This document shows, one piece after another, positions 16,952 through 24,579 of a stretch of 64,000 bases of DNA. The position numbers and the translations under genes were made by a program. Source of the stretch: an uncultured Eubacteriales bacterium (GTDB lineage Bacteria > Bacillota > Clostridia > Oscillospirales > Acutalibacteraceae). Under the pieces are notes generated by a model. That model was given only the letters and a program-made list of their open reading frames with translations. It was not told where the DNA came from and ran no database searches. Position 1 is the first letter of the stretch. Every line of letters starts with the position of its first letter. The DNA lies in the NCBI GenBank assembly GCA_934457415.1, contig CAKSHM010000010.1, positions 3,578 to 67,577 on the forward strand, given 5' to 3'.

Positions 16952-18484
16952 GTGAAAAAAATTTTTAATGAAATACATTTGTTTTTTAGAAAAACGGCGG
17001 GATTTTTAAAAGCCCATATAAAGGTTTTTTTAAGTGTCGCAGGTGCGGTGATTGTTCTTGCCGGCTCTTTTACAGCCTTTTTAATTTCAAATAATAAAAG
17101 AGAAAAAAAGACGGTGCCGGCAGTTGAAAAAAAGCCTGTAAAAACCGTATCAAGCGAGGTTTTGTCCTCCGAGGATCAAATTACAGAGCCTGAGCCGGAA
17201 ATAAAAAACGTTCCGATAGAAAATGTTTTAAAAAACCCTGTTTTTAAATATAAACCAAAAGAGGATCCTCTGAATAAAAAGCGTCCTGTAACCGAGGAAA
17301 AAAAGCCATCTGTGTCGCTTCTGAAAATTTTAGACACCGAAACCCAATACGAGGAAAAAGAGGTTGAGGCGGTAACCGTAACCGAGGAAAAAGCAATTTA
17401 TAAAACTGCCGATTTAAATAATTTAACGGAATTTAAAGCCGTCATCGGAAAGACTTATGATTATATATCTTCAGAAACCGTGGAAATAACGGAAGAAAAG
17501 GAAAGCAGCAAAGCAAGCTCCGAAATTCTTCTTACGGCAGATGTTGAAAGCAGCGAAGAAACCGACTCCGGCGCGGAGAAAAATCCTGAGGAGAAAAAGG
17601 AGATTACATTTTATAAAATTAAATACAACCCTGAAAACTATGAAAACAGAAATTTAGGCGGAGATGCCTTTGAGGGTTATATTTTAGCTGAAAACGAAAC
17701 AGTAAAAAAAGGAATCTTTAAAAGAAAATTTCCGATAGAGGTTAAATTGCCCGACGGACGGATTTTTAAAGAGGGTTTCAATAAGGTTAACGGCAAGACC
17801 TATTTTGTAAACGGCGGAAAATTCATTACAGGCTATGCTGAAATCAACGGACTGAGATATCATTTTGACCCTGTAACGGGGGTTAAGGACTGCGAGGTCG
17901 GAATTGATGTTTCAAGCTGGCAGGGAGATATAAATTGGGCAAAGGTAAAACGCGCAGGCGTTGAATTTGCTTATATAAGAGTAGGATTCCGCGGATATGT
18001 TTACGGCGGACTGAGCCTTGACCCGAAATTCGAATATAATTTAACCGAGGCTCAGAAACACGGAATAAAATGCGGAGTTTATTTTTATTCGGCTTCCGTT
18101 GATGAGAACGAGGCGGTCAAAGAAGCCGAATTTGTTTTAGACGCTTTAAAGGGCAGAAGTTTACAGCTTCCGGTTTATTGCGATACAGAGCATAAAGATG
18201 ACAGGGTTGCGGGGTTAACACCTGCTCAGCGCACCGATACCGCGCTTGCCTTTGTAAACAGGATAAGAGAGGGCGGTTTTCAGGCAGGAATTTACACTTA
18301 TTTTAATTATTACAATAAGTATCTTGAAAAATCGAGAATTTTAAATGAGAATATATGGATAGCTTATTATACCGAGAACTACGAAAGGGTAAAGAACATT
18401 CCCTATGTCGCATGGCAGTATACCTCAAGCGGCTCGGTAGACGGAATTTCCGGAAGAGTGGATATGAATTTAAGAAGATGTTAG
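16952..18484 (+). CDS. Membrane-anchored GH25 muramidase (lysozyme family)
   Basis: 510 residues. There is a short cytoplasmic N terminus, one membrane helix at about 25-47, then a long acidic, low-complexity linker to about 225. Two beta-hairpin repeats resembling cell-wall/choline-binding modules (GFNKVNGKTYFVNGGKFITG, then EINGLRYHFDPVTG) come before a C-terminal GH25 domain that starts EVGIDVSSWQGDINW. Catalytic acids are plausible in DVSSWQG and in PVYCDTEHKDD. The GTG start has AGGGTG upstream. It probably cuts peptidoglycan outside the cell. The C terminus runs into the repeat region. Confidence 0.88.
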   Translation: MKKIFNEIHLFFRKTAGFLKAHIKVFLSVAGAVIVLAGSFTAFLISNNKREKKTVPAVEKKPVKTVSSEVLSSEDQITEPEPEIKNVPIENVLKNPVFKYKPKEDPLNKKRPVTEEKKPSVSLLKILDTETQYEEKEVEAVTVTEEKAIYKTADLNNLTEFKAVIGKTYDYISSETVEITEEKESSKASSEILLTADVESSEETDSGAEKNPEEKKEITFYKIKYNPENYENRNLGGDAFEGYILAENETVKKGIFKRKFPIEVKLPDGRIFKEGFNKVNGKTYFVNGGKFITGYAEINGLRYHFDPVTGVKDCEVGIDVSSWQGDINWAKVKRAGVEFAYIRVGFRGYVYGGLSLDPKFEYNLTEAQKHGIKCGVYFYSASVDENEAVKEAEFVLDALKGRSLQLPVYCDTEHKDDRVAGLTPAQRTDTALAFVNRIREGGFQAGIYTYFNYYNKYLEKSRILNENIWIAYYTENYERVKNIPYVAWQYTSSGSVDGISGRVDMNLRRC

Positions 18485-18780
18485 ACAATAGACGGCAGAT
18501 TTCAGACTTAAAGGAATTCTTGTTTAATTTCTGTGCCGCAAGGCACACATTGGTCTAATGTCTAAGGTCTAATATCTAAAATCCAGAAAAATACCCCTCA
18601 GTCGCAATAAATTGCGACAGCTCCCCTCTATATTGACATTCGTCAATAAGAAGGGAGCCTTTTCTTTAGTCTCTGCTGAAACACAAGCTTCCCCTAAAGA
18701 CTACAGGGGAAGTGTCTTTGCCCGTAGGGCAAAGACGATAGGGTTTGGTTATAGTCCGCGCGAAAGCGCACACGTTTATT
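18485..18780. repeat. Composite intergenic repeat, copy 1
   Basis: No gene in these roughly 300 bases. Modules in order: a degenerate TCTAATGTCTAA tract (18550-18585), preceded by a GTGCCGCAAGGCAC hairpin (18533-18546). The core at 18592-18660 holds CCCCTCAGTCGC..GCGACAGCTCCCCTC and a second hairpin TTGACATTCGTCAA before GAAGGGAGCC. The tail to 18775 holds further hairpins (GGGGAAG, TTTGCCC..GGGCAAA, CGCGCGAAAGCGC). The same modules recur at 19.5 and 24.3 kb with different stem sequences. Confidence 0.75.
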
Positions 18781-18954
18781 TTAACTTTCTTCTATAGTAC
18801 CGTTTTCTTTTTCAAAGTTCTTTATACAGTCTCTGATAAGGTATAAAACCTGACCGTTCATTGAACGGCCTTCATATTTGGCGATATATTTTAATTTGGC
18901 ATGTATTTCGGGAGATATTTCAATTCCGAGATGTTTGTTTTCTTTATTCCTCAT
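18781..18954 (-). CDS. Ribbon-helix-helix (Arc-type) DNA-binding protein
   Basis: About 57 residues: a short basic N terminus with the beta strand KHLGIEISPEI, then two helices (HAKLKYIAKYEGRSMNGQVL and YLIRDCIKNFEKE). This is the Arc/MetJ-type RHH fold, and EGRSMNGQVLYLI is characteristic. The gene is divergent from the SLOG-like gene, with two palindromes between them that fit an RHH operator. GAGAGTG upstream supports the ATG at 18954; an ATG six bases further out is possible. It probably represses itself and/or the neighbour (inference). Confidence 0.75.
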   Translation of the reverse strand: MRNKENKHLGIEISPEIHAKLKYIAKYEGRSMNGQVLYLIRDCIKNFEKENGTIEES

Positions 18955-19008
18955 AATCATCACTCTCAAAAAATCTTAATTTAAGTTTATTTTAAGATTA
19001 TTTTGTGA

Positions 19009-19047
19009 TATAATGTTTTAAGTATACTTAAATTAAGTATACTTAAA
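19009..19047 (+). promoter_or_regulatory. Promoter with tandem palindromic operators
   Basis: A -10 element TATAAT at 19009-19014 is followed at the expected transcription start by two tandem copies of TTAAGTATACTTAA (19018-19031 and 19033-19046), 15 bp apart. The first extends to TTTAAGTATACTTAAA. Tandem symmetric sites on the start point fit repression by the divergent RHH protein. Confidence 0.65.
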
Positions 19048-19063
19048 TTTTAGGAGTGGTGAT

Positions 19064-19477
19064 ATGACCTGTACATTTTTCGGACACCGAAGTTACAACG
19101 GAGAGAACAATGAAAAGCTGAAAGAAGAAATCGAAAAGCTTATAAAAGAGGGGGTAACGGATTTTTTGGTAGGACATAACGGAGGATTTGACAGCAGTGT
19201 AAAGCAAATACTTAAAGAATTAAAAAAACAGTATACCGATATAAGGTATACAGTGGTATTATCGAGACTTGATAAATATTTAACCGAAAAGAATGAAACC
19301 GTATTTCCCGACGGAATAGAAAACGCTTTGCCCCGTTTTAAAATAATCTACCGCAATAACTGGATGATAAATAATTCGGATATAGTAATAACTTATGTAA
19401 GAAACAGCTTAACAAACGGAGCAAGCAGTTTTACCGATATTGCAAGAAGAAAAGGAAAAAGGATTATAAGTATTTAA
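19064..19477 (+). CDS. SLOG/DUF1273-like small protein
   Basis: 137 residues. It starts MTCTFFGHRSY and contains FLVGHNGGFD and IVITYVRNSLTNGASSF, a Rossmann-like layout reminiscent of the SLOG/DUF1273 (YpsA-like) superfamily that binds nucleotide-like ligands. The ribosome site is AGGAGTGGTG. Transcription is probably controlled at the tandem operator directly upstream. The biological role is unknown. Confidence 0.6.
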   Translation: MTCTFFGHRSYNGENNEKLKEEIEKLIKEGVTDFLVGHNGGFDSSVKQILKELKKQYTDIRYTVVLSRLDKYLTEKNETVFPDGIENALPRFKIIYRNNWMINNSDIVITYVRNSLTNGASSFTDIARRKGKRIISI

Positions 19478-19484
19478 AAATATC

Positions 19485-19735
19485 CGTGCCGCAAGGCACA
19501 CAACGGTCTAATATCTAAAATCTAATGTCTAAAATCTAAAAGAATACCCCTCAGTCACGCATAAAGCGTGACAGCTCCCCTCTGTTTTCACTATCGTGAA
19601 AAAGAAGGGAGCCTTTTCTTTAGTTTCAGCAGAAACCCAAGCTTCCCCTTTAGACGGAAAAGTTTGGTTATATCAAGTGCCGTAAGGCACACACGGTCTA
19701 GTGTCTAAAATCTAATGTCTAAAATCTAACTTCCG
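19485..19735. repeat. Composite intergenic repeat, copy 2
   Basis: Same modules as copy 1: GTGCCGCAAGGCAC hairpin (19486-19499), TCTAA tract, and core 19545-19612 with CAGTCACGC..GCGTGACAG and TTCACTATCGTGAA in place of the stems of copy 1. Then come the AGCTTCCCC module and a second GTGCCGTAAGGCAC plus TCTAA tract (19680-19730). The changed bases keep both hairpins paired. Confidence 0.75.
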
Positions 19736-19749
19736 TCGTCGGGAAAAGA

Positions 19750-19779
19750 AAAACCGCAGGAGTAAAATCCTGCGGTTTT
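19750..19779 (-). terminator. Rho-independent terminator of rplJ-rplL
   Basis: AAAACCGCAGGA and its complement, 12-bp perfect stem with a six-base loop, then leftward TTCTTTTCCC. It lies 25 bases after the rplL stop. Confidence 0.8.
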
Positions 19780-19804
19780 AAAATTTAAACCTTTAAAATT
19801 TAAA

Positions 19805-20182
19805 TTACTTAAGCTCAACGGTAGCGCCGACTTCGGAAAGCTTATTCTTGATTTCCTCAGCTTCGTCCTTGCTTGCAGACTCTTTAAGAGTCTTAGGAGC
19901 GCCGTCAACAAGAGCCTTTGCGTCAGCAAGGCCGAGACCGGTGATCTCACGTACAACCTTGATAACCTTAATCTTTTCAGCGCCTGCTTCTTTGAGAACA
20001 ACCTCAAACTCGGTCTTCTCTTCAGCGGCAGCTGCTGCGCCGCCTGCCGGAGCTGCTACTGCAACCGCAGCTGCTGCGGATACGCCGAACTCCTCTTCTA
20101 CTGCTTTAACGAGCTCAGAAAGCTCAACAACTGTAAGAGCCTTGATCTCTTCGATCATAGCCGTAATCTTTTCAGATGCCAT
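19805..20182 (-). CDS. rplL: 50S ribosomal protein L7/L12
   Basis: 125 residues. There is an N-terminal dimerisation helix region, an alanine-rich hinge (AAVAVAAPAGGAAAAAEEKTE, split around residue 45) and a C-terminal domain with KVIKVVREITGLGLADAKAL. It forms the stalk that recruits translation GTPases. It follows rplJ by about 50 bases. Confidence 0.97.
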   Translation of the reverse strand: MASEKITAMIEEIKALTVVELSELVKAVEEEFGVSAAAAVAVAAPAGGAAAAAEEKTEFEVVLKEAGAEKIKVIKVVREITGLGLADAKALVDGAPKTLKESASKDEAEEIKNKLSEVGATVELK

Positions 20183-20234
20183 TTTAATTTCCTCCGTAAT
20201 AAAAATATTTTTTAGTTTTTTTAAAATTTTTTAA

Positions 20235-20747
20235 TTATTCTGCGTCGGCAGATTCGCCGTTTTTATCAACAACGGCCTGAATAACACGGGCAAATGCCGC
20301 GATGGGTGCCTGAAAAACATTGCAAACTGTTGCGAGAAGAACTTCTCTTGAGGGAAGCTTTGCAAGAGTATCGATAGTTTCGAGATCTGTAAGCTTTCCG
20401 TCCAAGAAACCGGCCTTGACGGTGAAGTTTTCATGGCTTTCGGCAAATTTGCAGAGAATTCTCGCTGCTGCGGTGTGGTCGTCGTTCGAAAGAGCGATAG
20501 CGGTTGTACCCTCAAGTACCTCCTTCATACCCTCAAGCTCTGTACCCTCAACGGCACGGGCAAGAAGAGTATTTTTAACAACGAAATAACTTACATTGTT
20601 TTCTCTGAGCTCTTTACGAAGAGCGGTATCATCGGCAACGGAAGTTCCGCTGTAATTAACGACAACGCCTGCGACGCTTGCGTTAAGCTTTTCCTTAAGC
20701 TCCGCAACAAGCTGCTTCTTCTGCTCTAAAACCTTAGCATTAGGCAA
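20235..20747 (-). CDS. rplJ: 50S ribosomal protein L10
   Basis: 170 residues. It starts MPNAKVLEQKKQLVAELKEK and contains GLTVVDYRG-type VVVNYSGTSV and the family block LLATVCNVFQAPIAAFARV. It anchors L7/L12 to the ribosome. An L10-leader-like attenuator precedes it. rplK-rplA are not upstream and rpoB is not downstream, so the usual rif-region order is broken here. Confidence 0.96.
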   Translation of the reverse strand: MPNAKVLEQKKQLVAELKEKLNASVAGVVVNYSGTSVADDTALRKELRENNVSYFVVKNTLLARAVEGTELEGMKEVLEGTTAIALSNDDHTAAARILCKFAESHENFTVKAGFLDGKLTDLETIDTLAKLPSREVLLATVCNVFQAPIAAFARVIQAVVDKNGESADAE

Positions 20748-20749
20748 TT

Positions 20750-20910
20750 TGTTTCACCTCCGATAAATATTGTCGGACGGACAAATCAAAAAAATGTCCG
20801 CCCAAAGACCTTGGGCGGACATGAAAATTCAAATCACGGCGCACCTCGGCAGGCGATAAGCTTACGGCAGAATATTTCCGCCACCTGCTGTCTTTGGTTT
20901 ACAACATGGG
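20750..20910 (-). ncRNA. Ribosomal protein L10 leader with attenuator
   Basis: A structured 5' leader of rplJ. It ends in a strong hairpin ATGTCCGCCCAA with its complement (20794-20822), followed leftward by a seven-T run, which is an intrinsic terminator before the rplJ ribosome site. The upstream part (20830-20905) has several short helices and GC-rich loops, as expected for the L10(L12)4-binding leader that lets the complex repress its own operon. Assignment is by position and terminator architecture, not by a covariance model. Confidence 0.75.
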
Positions 20911-20931
20911 TATTATAATACATTTTTAAAT

Positions 20932-21909
20932 TTATGTCAAGTATTTTTTATAATCCGTTCCGAAAAGCTCGTCTGCAAACCATACTTCCTTGACAGAAAA
21001 CGATTTTTTGTCGAGATAATTCAGAATTCCGGCGTCAGAAGCAAAATCAAAGGTAAGCTTATAGGAATAAAGAGCCTGTTTGACGTAACCAAGCTTTTTG
21101 TCTTCCTTTAAATTACCGTATTTTCCGTCGCCTAAAAGCGGATGGCCTATCGAGGCAAAATGAGCCCTTATCTGATGTGTTCTGCCCGTTAACAGCTCGA
21201 TTTCAAGCAGACTTAAATTGTTCTTTGAGACAAGCGTGCGGTATTTTGTCCGAACAGTTAAATTGTTTTCGGTTTTTTTATTACTCAGATAAACTTTGTT
21301 TTTTTCGCGGTTTTTTTCAAGATAACCCTCTAAAATATCGCTTTTCTTCTTCGGAATTCCGTGAACAACGGCAAGATACCTCTTGTCGATCTCCCTTTCC
21401 TTGATTTTCTCACATAAAATTTTAAGTGCCTGCGCGTTTTTAGCCGCGATTACTAATCCCGCGGTGTTTCTGTCAATCCGGTTTGCAAGCGCGGGGGCAA
21501 AGCTGTTCTCAATTTCGGGATCGTATTCCTTTTTATTGTAAAGATAATGCTGAATTCTTCCTATAAGCGTGTCGCGGTATTCATTTTTATCAGGGTGGAC
21601 GAGCAGTCCCTGCGGCTTGTCCGCAAGGAGAATATTTTCGTCCTCATAAACGATATTCAGCCTGTCGGGGGCGCTTAAAAAATCGAAATTTTTAGGTCTG
21701 ACTTTAAAAAATTCGTCAGATATATAGGCGCTTACCTCGTCGCCGCGGCAAAGTCTTGTGTTTATCTGCGCGCGCTTTGAATTGACCTTGATTTTTTTCA
21801 GCCTTATGTATTTATACATAAGCGCCTGCGGAAGATCAGGGCAGACCTTTAAAATAAAACGGTCGAGTCTTTTGTTTTCGTCGTTCTTGTCTATCGTAAA
21901 TTTTTTCAT
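20932..21909 (-). CDS. RluA-family pseudouridine synthase
   Basis: 325 residues. An N-terminal S4-like domain (about 12-65, RLDRFILKVCPDLPQALMYK) precedes the synthase domain. The catalytic aspartate is in NRIDRNTAGL (about Asp146), with ENILLADKPQGLLVHPD before it and ELLTGRTHQIRAHFASIGHP after. It makes pseudouridine in 23S rRNA (RluC/RluD type); the exact site cannot be told. It lies just upstream of the L10 leader in the same direction, separated by about 20 bases. Confidence 0.9.
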   Translation of the reverse strand: MKKFTIDKNDENKRLDRFILKVCPDLPQALMYKYIRLKKIKVNSKRAQINTRLCRGDEVSAYISDEFFKVRPKNFDFLSAPDRLNIVYEDENILLADKPQGLLVHPDKNEYRDTLIGRIQHYLYNKKEYDPEIENSFAPALANRIDRNTAGLVIAAKNAQALKILCEKIKEREIDKRYLAVVHGIPKKKSDILEGYLEKNREKNKVYLSNKKTENNLTVRTKYRTLVSKNNLSLLEIELLTGRTHQIRAHFASIGHPLLGDGKYGNLKEDKKLGYVKQALYSYKLTFDFASDAGILNYLDKKSFSVKEVWFADELFGTDYKKYLT

Positions 21910-22010
21910 TTCTTCGAGTTCCTGTTTGTTGAATTCTTTGGATTTTGTGATATAATAAGAAAATAGAATTTTTAATAAAAAGTTTTATTTTTTAAGGGAG
22001 AAAGGATAAA

Positions 22011-22745
22011 TTGGAGGAAAAAGGTATACATAACGGCCACCGACAGAGAGTCAAAGCCGATTTCCTGAAAAGCGGATATAACGAGGACACTCCTGCCGAA
22101 AAGGTGCTTGAGCATCTTTTGTTTTACTGCATTCCGAGACGGGATACGGTTCCTGTAGCAAAGGAATTATTAAACACATTCGGCAGTCTTTCCGCCGTTT
22201 TTGACGCTAAGATAAGCGAGCTGACACAAATAAGCGGAATTACGGAAAACACAGCTGTTCTGCTTAAGCTTATTTTACCGACGGCAAGGATTTATAATTA
22301 CGAAAAGGGAAGATCCGCCGCGGAGTTTACATCTGTTGAGCAGATAGGCGATTTTCTTACGGATAAGTTTGTCGGCAGCAAAACCGAAAGGCTTGCGGTG
22401 CTCGGACTTGACGCTTTGGGCAGAAAGCTTTTCTTTGAATTTCTTGCGAACGGGAATATTGAAAGCGTGGGAATTTCGATAAGGGATATAGTCAAGCTTG
22501 CGCTTGATAATGACGCGGTGGCGATAGTTATAGCCCATAATCACCCGAGCGGAGTGGCAATTCCGAGCTGTGAGGACGAATTTGCGACCGCCGAGCTTGC
22601 CAAAGCCATGAAGAAAATCGGAATGAAGCTTATCGACCATATAGTTATTGCGGACGGAGATTATGTATCAATGCGCCAGTCCGCAAAATACGCGGAAATT
22701 TTTAAAAACCCGAAAAATTCCCGCAATGCCGGCGAAGCATTATAA
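22011..22745 (+). CDS. radC: RadC-family JAB-domain protein
   Basis: 244 residues. An N-terminal helix-hairpin-helix-like region (about 20-85, LNTFGSLSAVFDAKISELTQISG) precedes a JAB/JAMM domain with the metal motif HNHPSG..IPSCED at about 175. The UPF0758/RadC family was once linked to repair; a metal-dependent hydrolase role is more likely, and the true function is unsettled. The TTG start is preceded by GGGAGAAAGGA. Confidence 0.88.
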   Translation: MEEKGIHNGHRQRVKADFLKSGYNEDTPAEKVLEHLLFYCIPRRDTVPVAKELLNTFGSLSAVFDAKISELTQISGITENTAVLLKLILPTARIYNYEKGRSAAEFTSVEQIGDFLTDKFVGSKTERLAVLGLDALGRKLFFEFLANGNIESVGISIRDIVKLALDNDAVAIVIAHNHPSGVAIPSCEDEFATAELAKAMKKIGMKLIDHIVIADGDYVSMRQSAKYAEIFKNPKNSRNAGEAL

Positions 22746-22772
22746 TTATTATATATTATTTTCTGCTTTTTT

Positions 22773-23372
22773 TCAACTTTCACTTCTTATAAATATACTT
22801 ATTATAAAGTATACCGCGGTAACGGCGGCGGGAATGCTCGGTTTTTTTATAATTACCGAACAGACCGACAGGAAAACTGCGAATACCGCGGCAAGAGCCG
22901 TAGTTATAAAAAGCGCCGTTTCGGCTTTTTTTGCTCCGTGAAAACGACAAACAAGCGTATAAAGAAGATTTCCGCCGTCAAGCCCCTTTACGGGGAGCAG
23001 ATTAAATGCCCCGTACGCAAGGTTTATAACGGCAAAAATCAAAAGCGTTTCACAATGCACGGAAAAGGAAAGGATTAAAAAAACCGCGAATACTGTAATA
23101 TTTGAAAGCGGTCCCGAGGCCTGAATAATCATAATGCTTTTTGCGCTTTTGCATGGACTTCTTGTGATTTCCACCGCCGCAGGCTTTAAGGAAACGCTTT
23201 TAACCTGAGATTTCACGGCTTTCATTGCCGCAAGGTGTCCGGTCTCATGAATAAGACAGGCTAAAAAGGACGGCGCGAAAAGCCCTGTTTTATCGGTGAT
23301 GAATAAAAGGGCTATTATTGCGGCAAACAGGAACGAAACCTCTATTTTTATGCCCGAAATTTTAAAATTCAT
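22773..23372 (-). CDS. Site-2 (M50) intramembrane protease, SpoIVFB-like
   Basis: 199 residues, about five to six membrane helices. The zinc site is HETGH at 42-46, with the third ligand in the LLPVKGLDGGNLL stretch. The compact size matches SpoIVFB, which cleaves pro-sigma-K in the mother cell. It starts inside the end of a small membrane protein gene (four-base overlap), which may play a SpoIVFA-like or accessory role, but no M23 domain is present there. Confidence 0.82.
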   Translation of the reverse strand: MNFKISGIKIEVSFLFAAIIALLFITDKTGLFAPSFLACLIHETGHLAAMKAVKSQVKSVSLKPAAVEITRSPCKSAKSIMIIQASGPLSNITVFAVFLILSFSVHCETLLIFAVINLAYGAFNLLPVKGLDGGNLLYTLVCRFHGAKKAETALFITTALAAVFAVFLSVCSVIIKKPSIPAAVTAVYFIISIFIRSES

Positions 23373-23581
23373 TTGCTGTCAAGCACTTCGCTGACGGTTG
23401 TGTCGGTAAGAAGATATTTTTCATAAAATTTCTTTACAGCCTCGAAATCTCTTTTAAAAAAATATTTGATTGACAGGACCGCCGAAAGAATCAGAGCCGT
23501 AAATATCAGCTCGCAGAGCATAATTTTAACGAATGAGGACATTTTGGTATCGGTTTTCTGTTTCTGTTCTTCTTCGTTCAT
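23369..23581 (-). CDS. Small single-pass membrane protein
   Basis: About 70 residues: a polar N terminus (about 1-15), one membrane helix (about 18-40, VKIMLCELIFTALILSAVLS), then a basic/acidic tail ending TDTTVSEVLDSK. The ATG at 23581 has GGCGGTG seven bases upstream; a GTG nine bases further out is less likely. It overlaps the M50 protease gene, so the two are translated together. The layout recalls the membrane N terminus of larger SpoIVFA/M23-type partners, but this is speculation. Confidence 0.6.
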   Translation of the reverse strand: MNEEEQKQKTDTKMSSFVKIMLCELIFTALILSAVLSIKYFFKRDFEAVKKFYEKYLLTDTTVSEVLDSK

Positions 23582-23653
23582 TTTAAACACCGCCTTTTAT
23601 AAATTCTATTAAAACAGAATTAAAAATATACTACCCTAAAGGAGACTGATTTT

Positions 23654-24298
23654 ATGGACATCGAAAAAACCGTAAACGCATTAAAAGAAAACGGCATGAA
23701 TGTTGTTTTTGCAAACACCGCAGAGCAGGCAAGGCAGGAGGTTAAAAAGCTTTTAAATAAAGGCAGCACAACCGCCTCCGGCGGAAGCGTCACACTTAAA
23801 GAGACGGGGATTTATGATCTGATAACCTGTGAGGATTATAATTATATCGACCGCTTTGAGGCAAAAACCGAGGAAGAAAAAGCAGAGATGTTTTCAAAAA
23901 TATCAAAATGCGATTATTATTTCTGCTCGGCAAACGCGATAACGGAAAACGGCGAGCTTGTCAATGTCGACGGGTTTTCAAACCGCGTATCCGCTCTTTG
24001 TTTCGGCCCGAAAAACGTTATTGTTGTCGCGGGGAAAAACAAGCTTGTTAAAGATGTCAAAGAGGGATTTTTAAGAATAAAGAAAATTGCCGCGCCCAAA
24101 AACTGCGTGAGGTTAAATAAAAACACACCCTGTGCGAAAACCGGCAAGTGCATTTCTTTGTCTGAAACCGAGTCTCCCGATATCTGCGGCGGATGTAAAA
24201 GCCCCGACAGAATTTGCAGGAATTATGTCGTTTGCGGACCGCAGGCGGTTAAGGGAAGAATAACAGTTATAATCTGTATGGAAGATTTAGGGTACTGA
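23654..24298 (+). CDS. LUD-domain protein (LutC/YkgG family)
   Basis: 214 residues. LUD domain with ASGGSVTLKETGIYDLI, YYFCSANAITENGELVNVDG and GPKNVIVVAGKNKLV. The C-terminal part has five cysteines (NTPCAKTGKC, CGGCKSPDRIC, YVVCGPQ), as in anaerobe LUD proteins. The family links to lactate/amino-acid oxidation; here it stands alone without lutAB. AAAGGAG precedes the ATG. Confidence 0.85.
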   Translation: MDIEKTVNALKENGMNVVFANTAEQARQEVKKLLNKGSTTASGGSVTLKETGIYDLITCEDYNYIDRFEAKTEEEKAEMFSKISKCDYYFCSANAITENGELVNVDGFSNRVSALCFGPKNVIVVAGKNKLVKDVKEGFLRIKKIAAPKNCVRLNKNTPCAKTGKCISLSETESPDICGGCKSPDRICRNYVVCGPQAVKGRITVIICMEDLGY

Positions 24299-24482
24299 GT
24301 TAGATTTTAGACATTAGACGGTAGATGTCAGACAATACCCCTCAGTCGCAATAAATTGCGCCAGCTCCCCTCTGTTTCGCTTTCGTGAAAAGAATGGAGC
24401 CTGACTTTAGTCTCTGCAAAGGCAAAGCCGATAGGGTTTTGTTATATCAAGTGCCGACAGGCACACAGTTTTTCCTGTCTGT
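24298..24482. repeat. Composite intergenic repeat, copy 3
   Basis: Begins in an inverted TTAGACATTAGAC tract, then core 24336-24401 (CAGTCGC..GCGCCAG, and TTTCGCTTTCGTGAAA). A shortened tail has the GATAGGGTTTTGTTAT block and GTGCCGACAGGCAC (24452-24465). The stems differ from copies 1 and 2, and one stem position is unpaired. Confidence 0.7.
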
Positions 24483-24515
24483 AAAAATTTTCATCTAAGA
24501 AATTTAAAACCGCTA

Positions 24516-24544
24516 TTGCATTAAAAAACATTGGGTTGTATAAT
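24516..24544 (+). promoter_or_regulatory. Sigma-A-type promoter for the DUF3048 gene
   Basis: TTGCAT (24516-24521), a 17-base spacer and TATAAT (24539-24544), 36 bases before the ATG. Confidence 0.7.
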
Positions 24545-24579
24545 AGAATATACTTAAAAAGTATGGGGGAATTTTAAAA

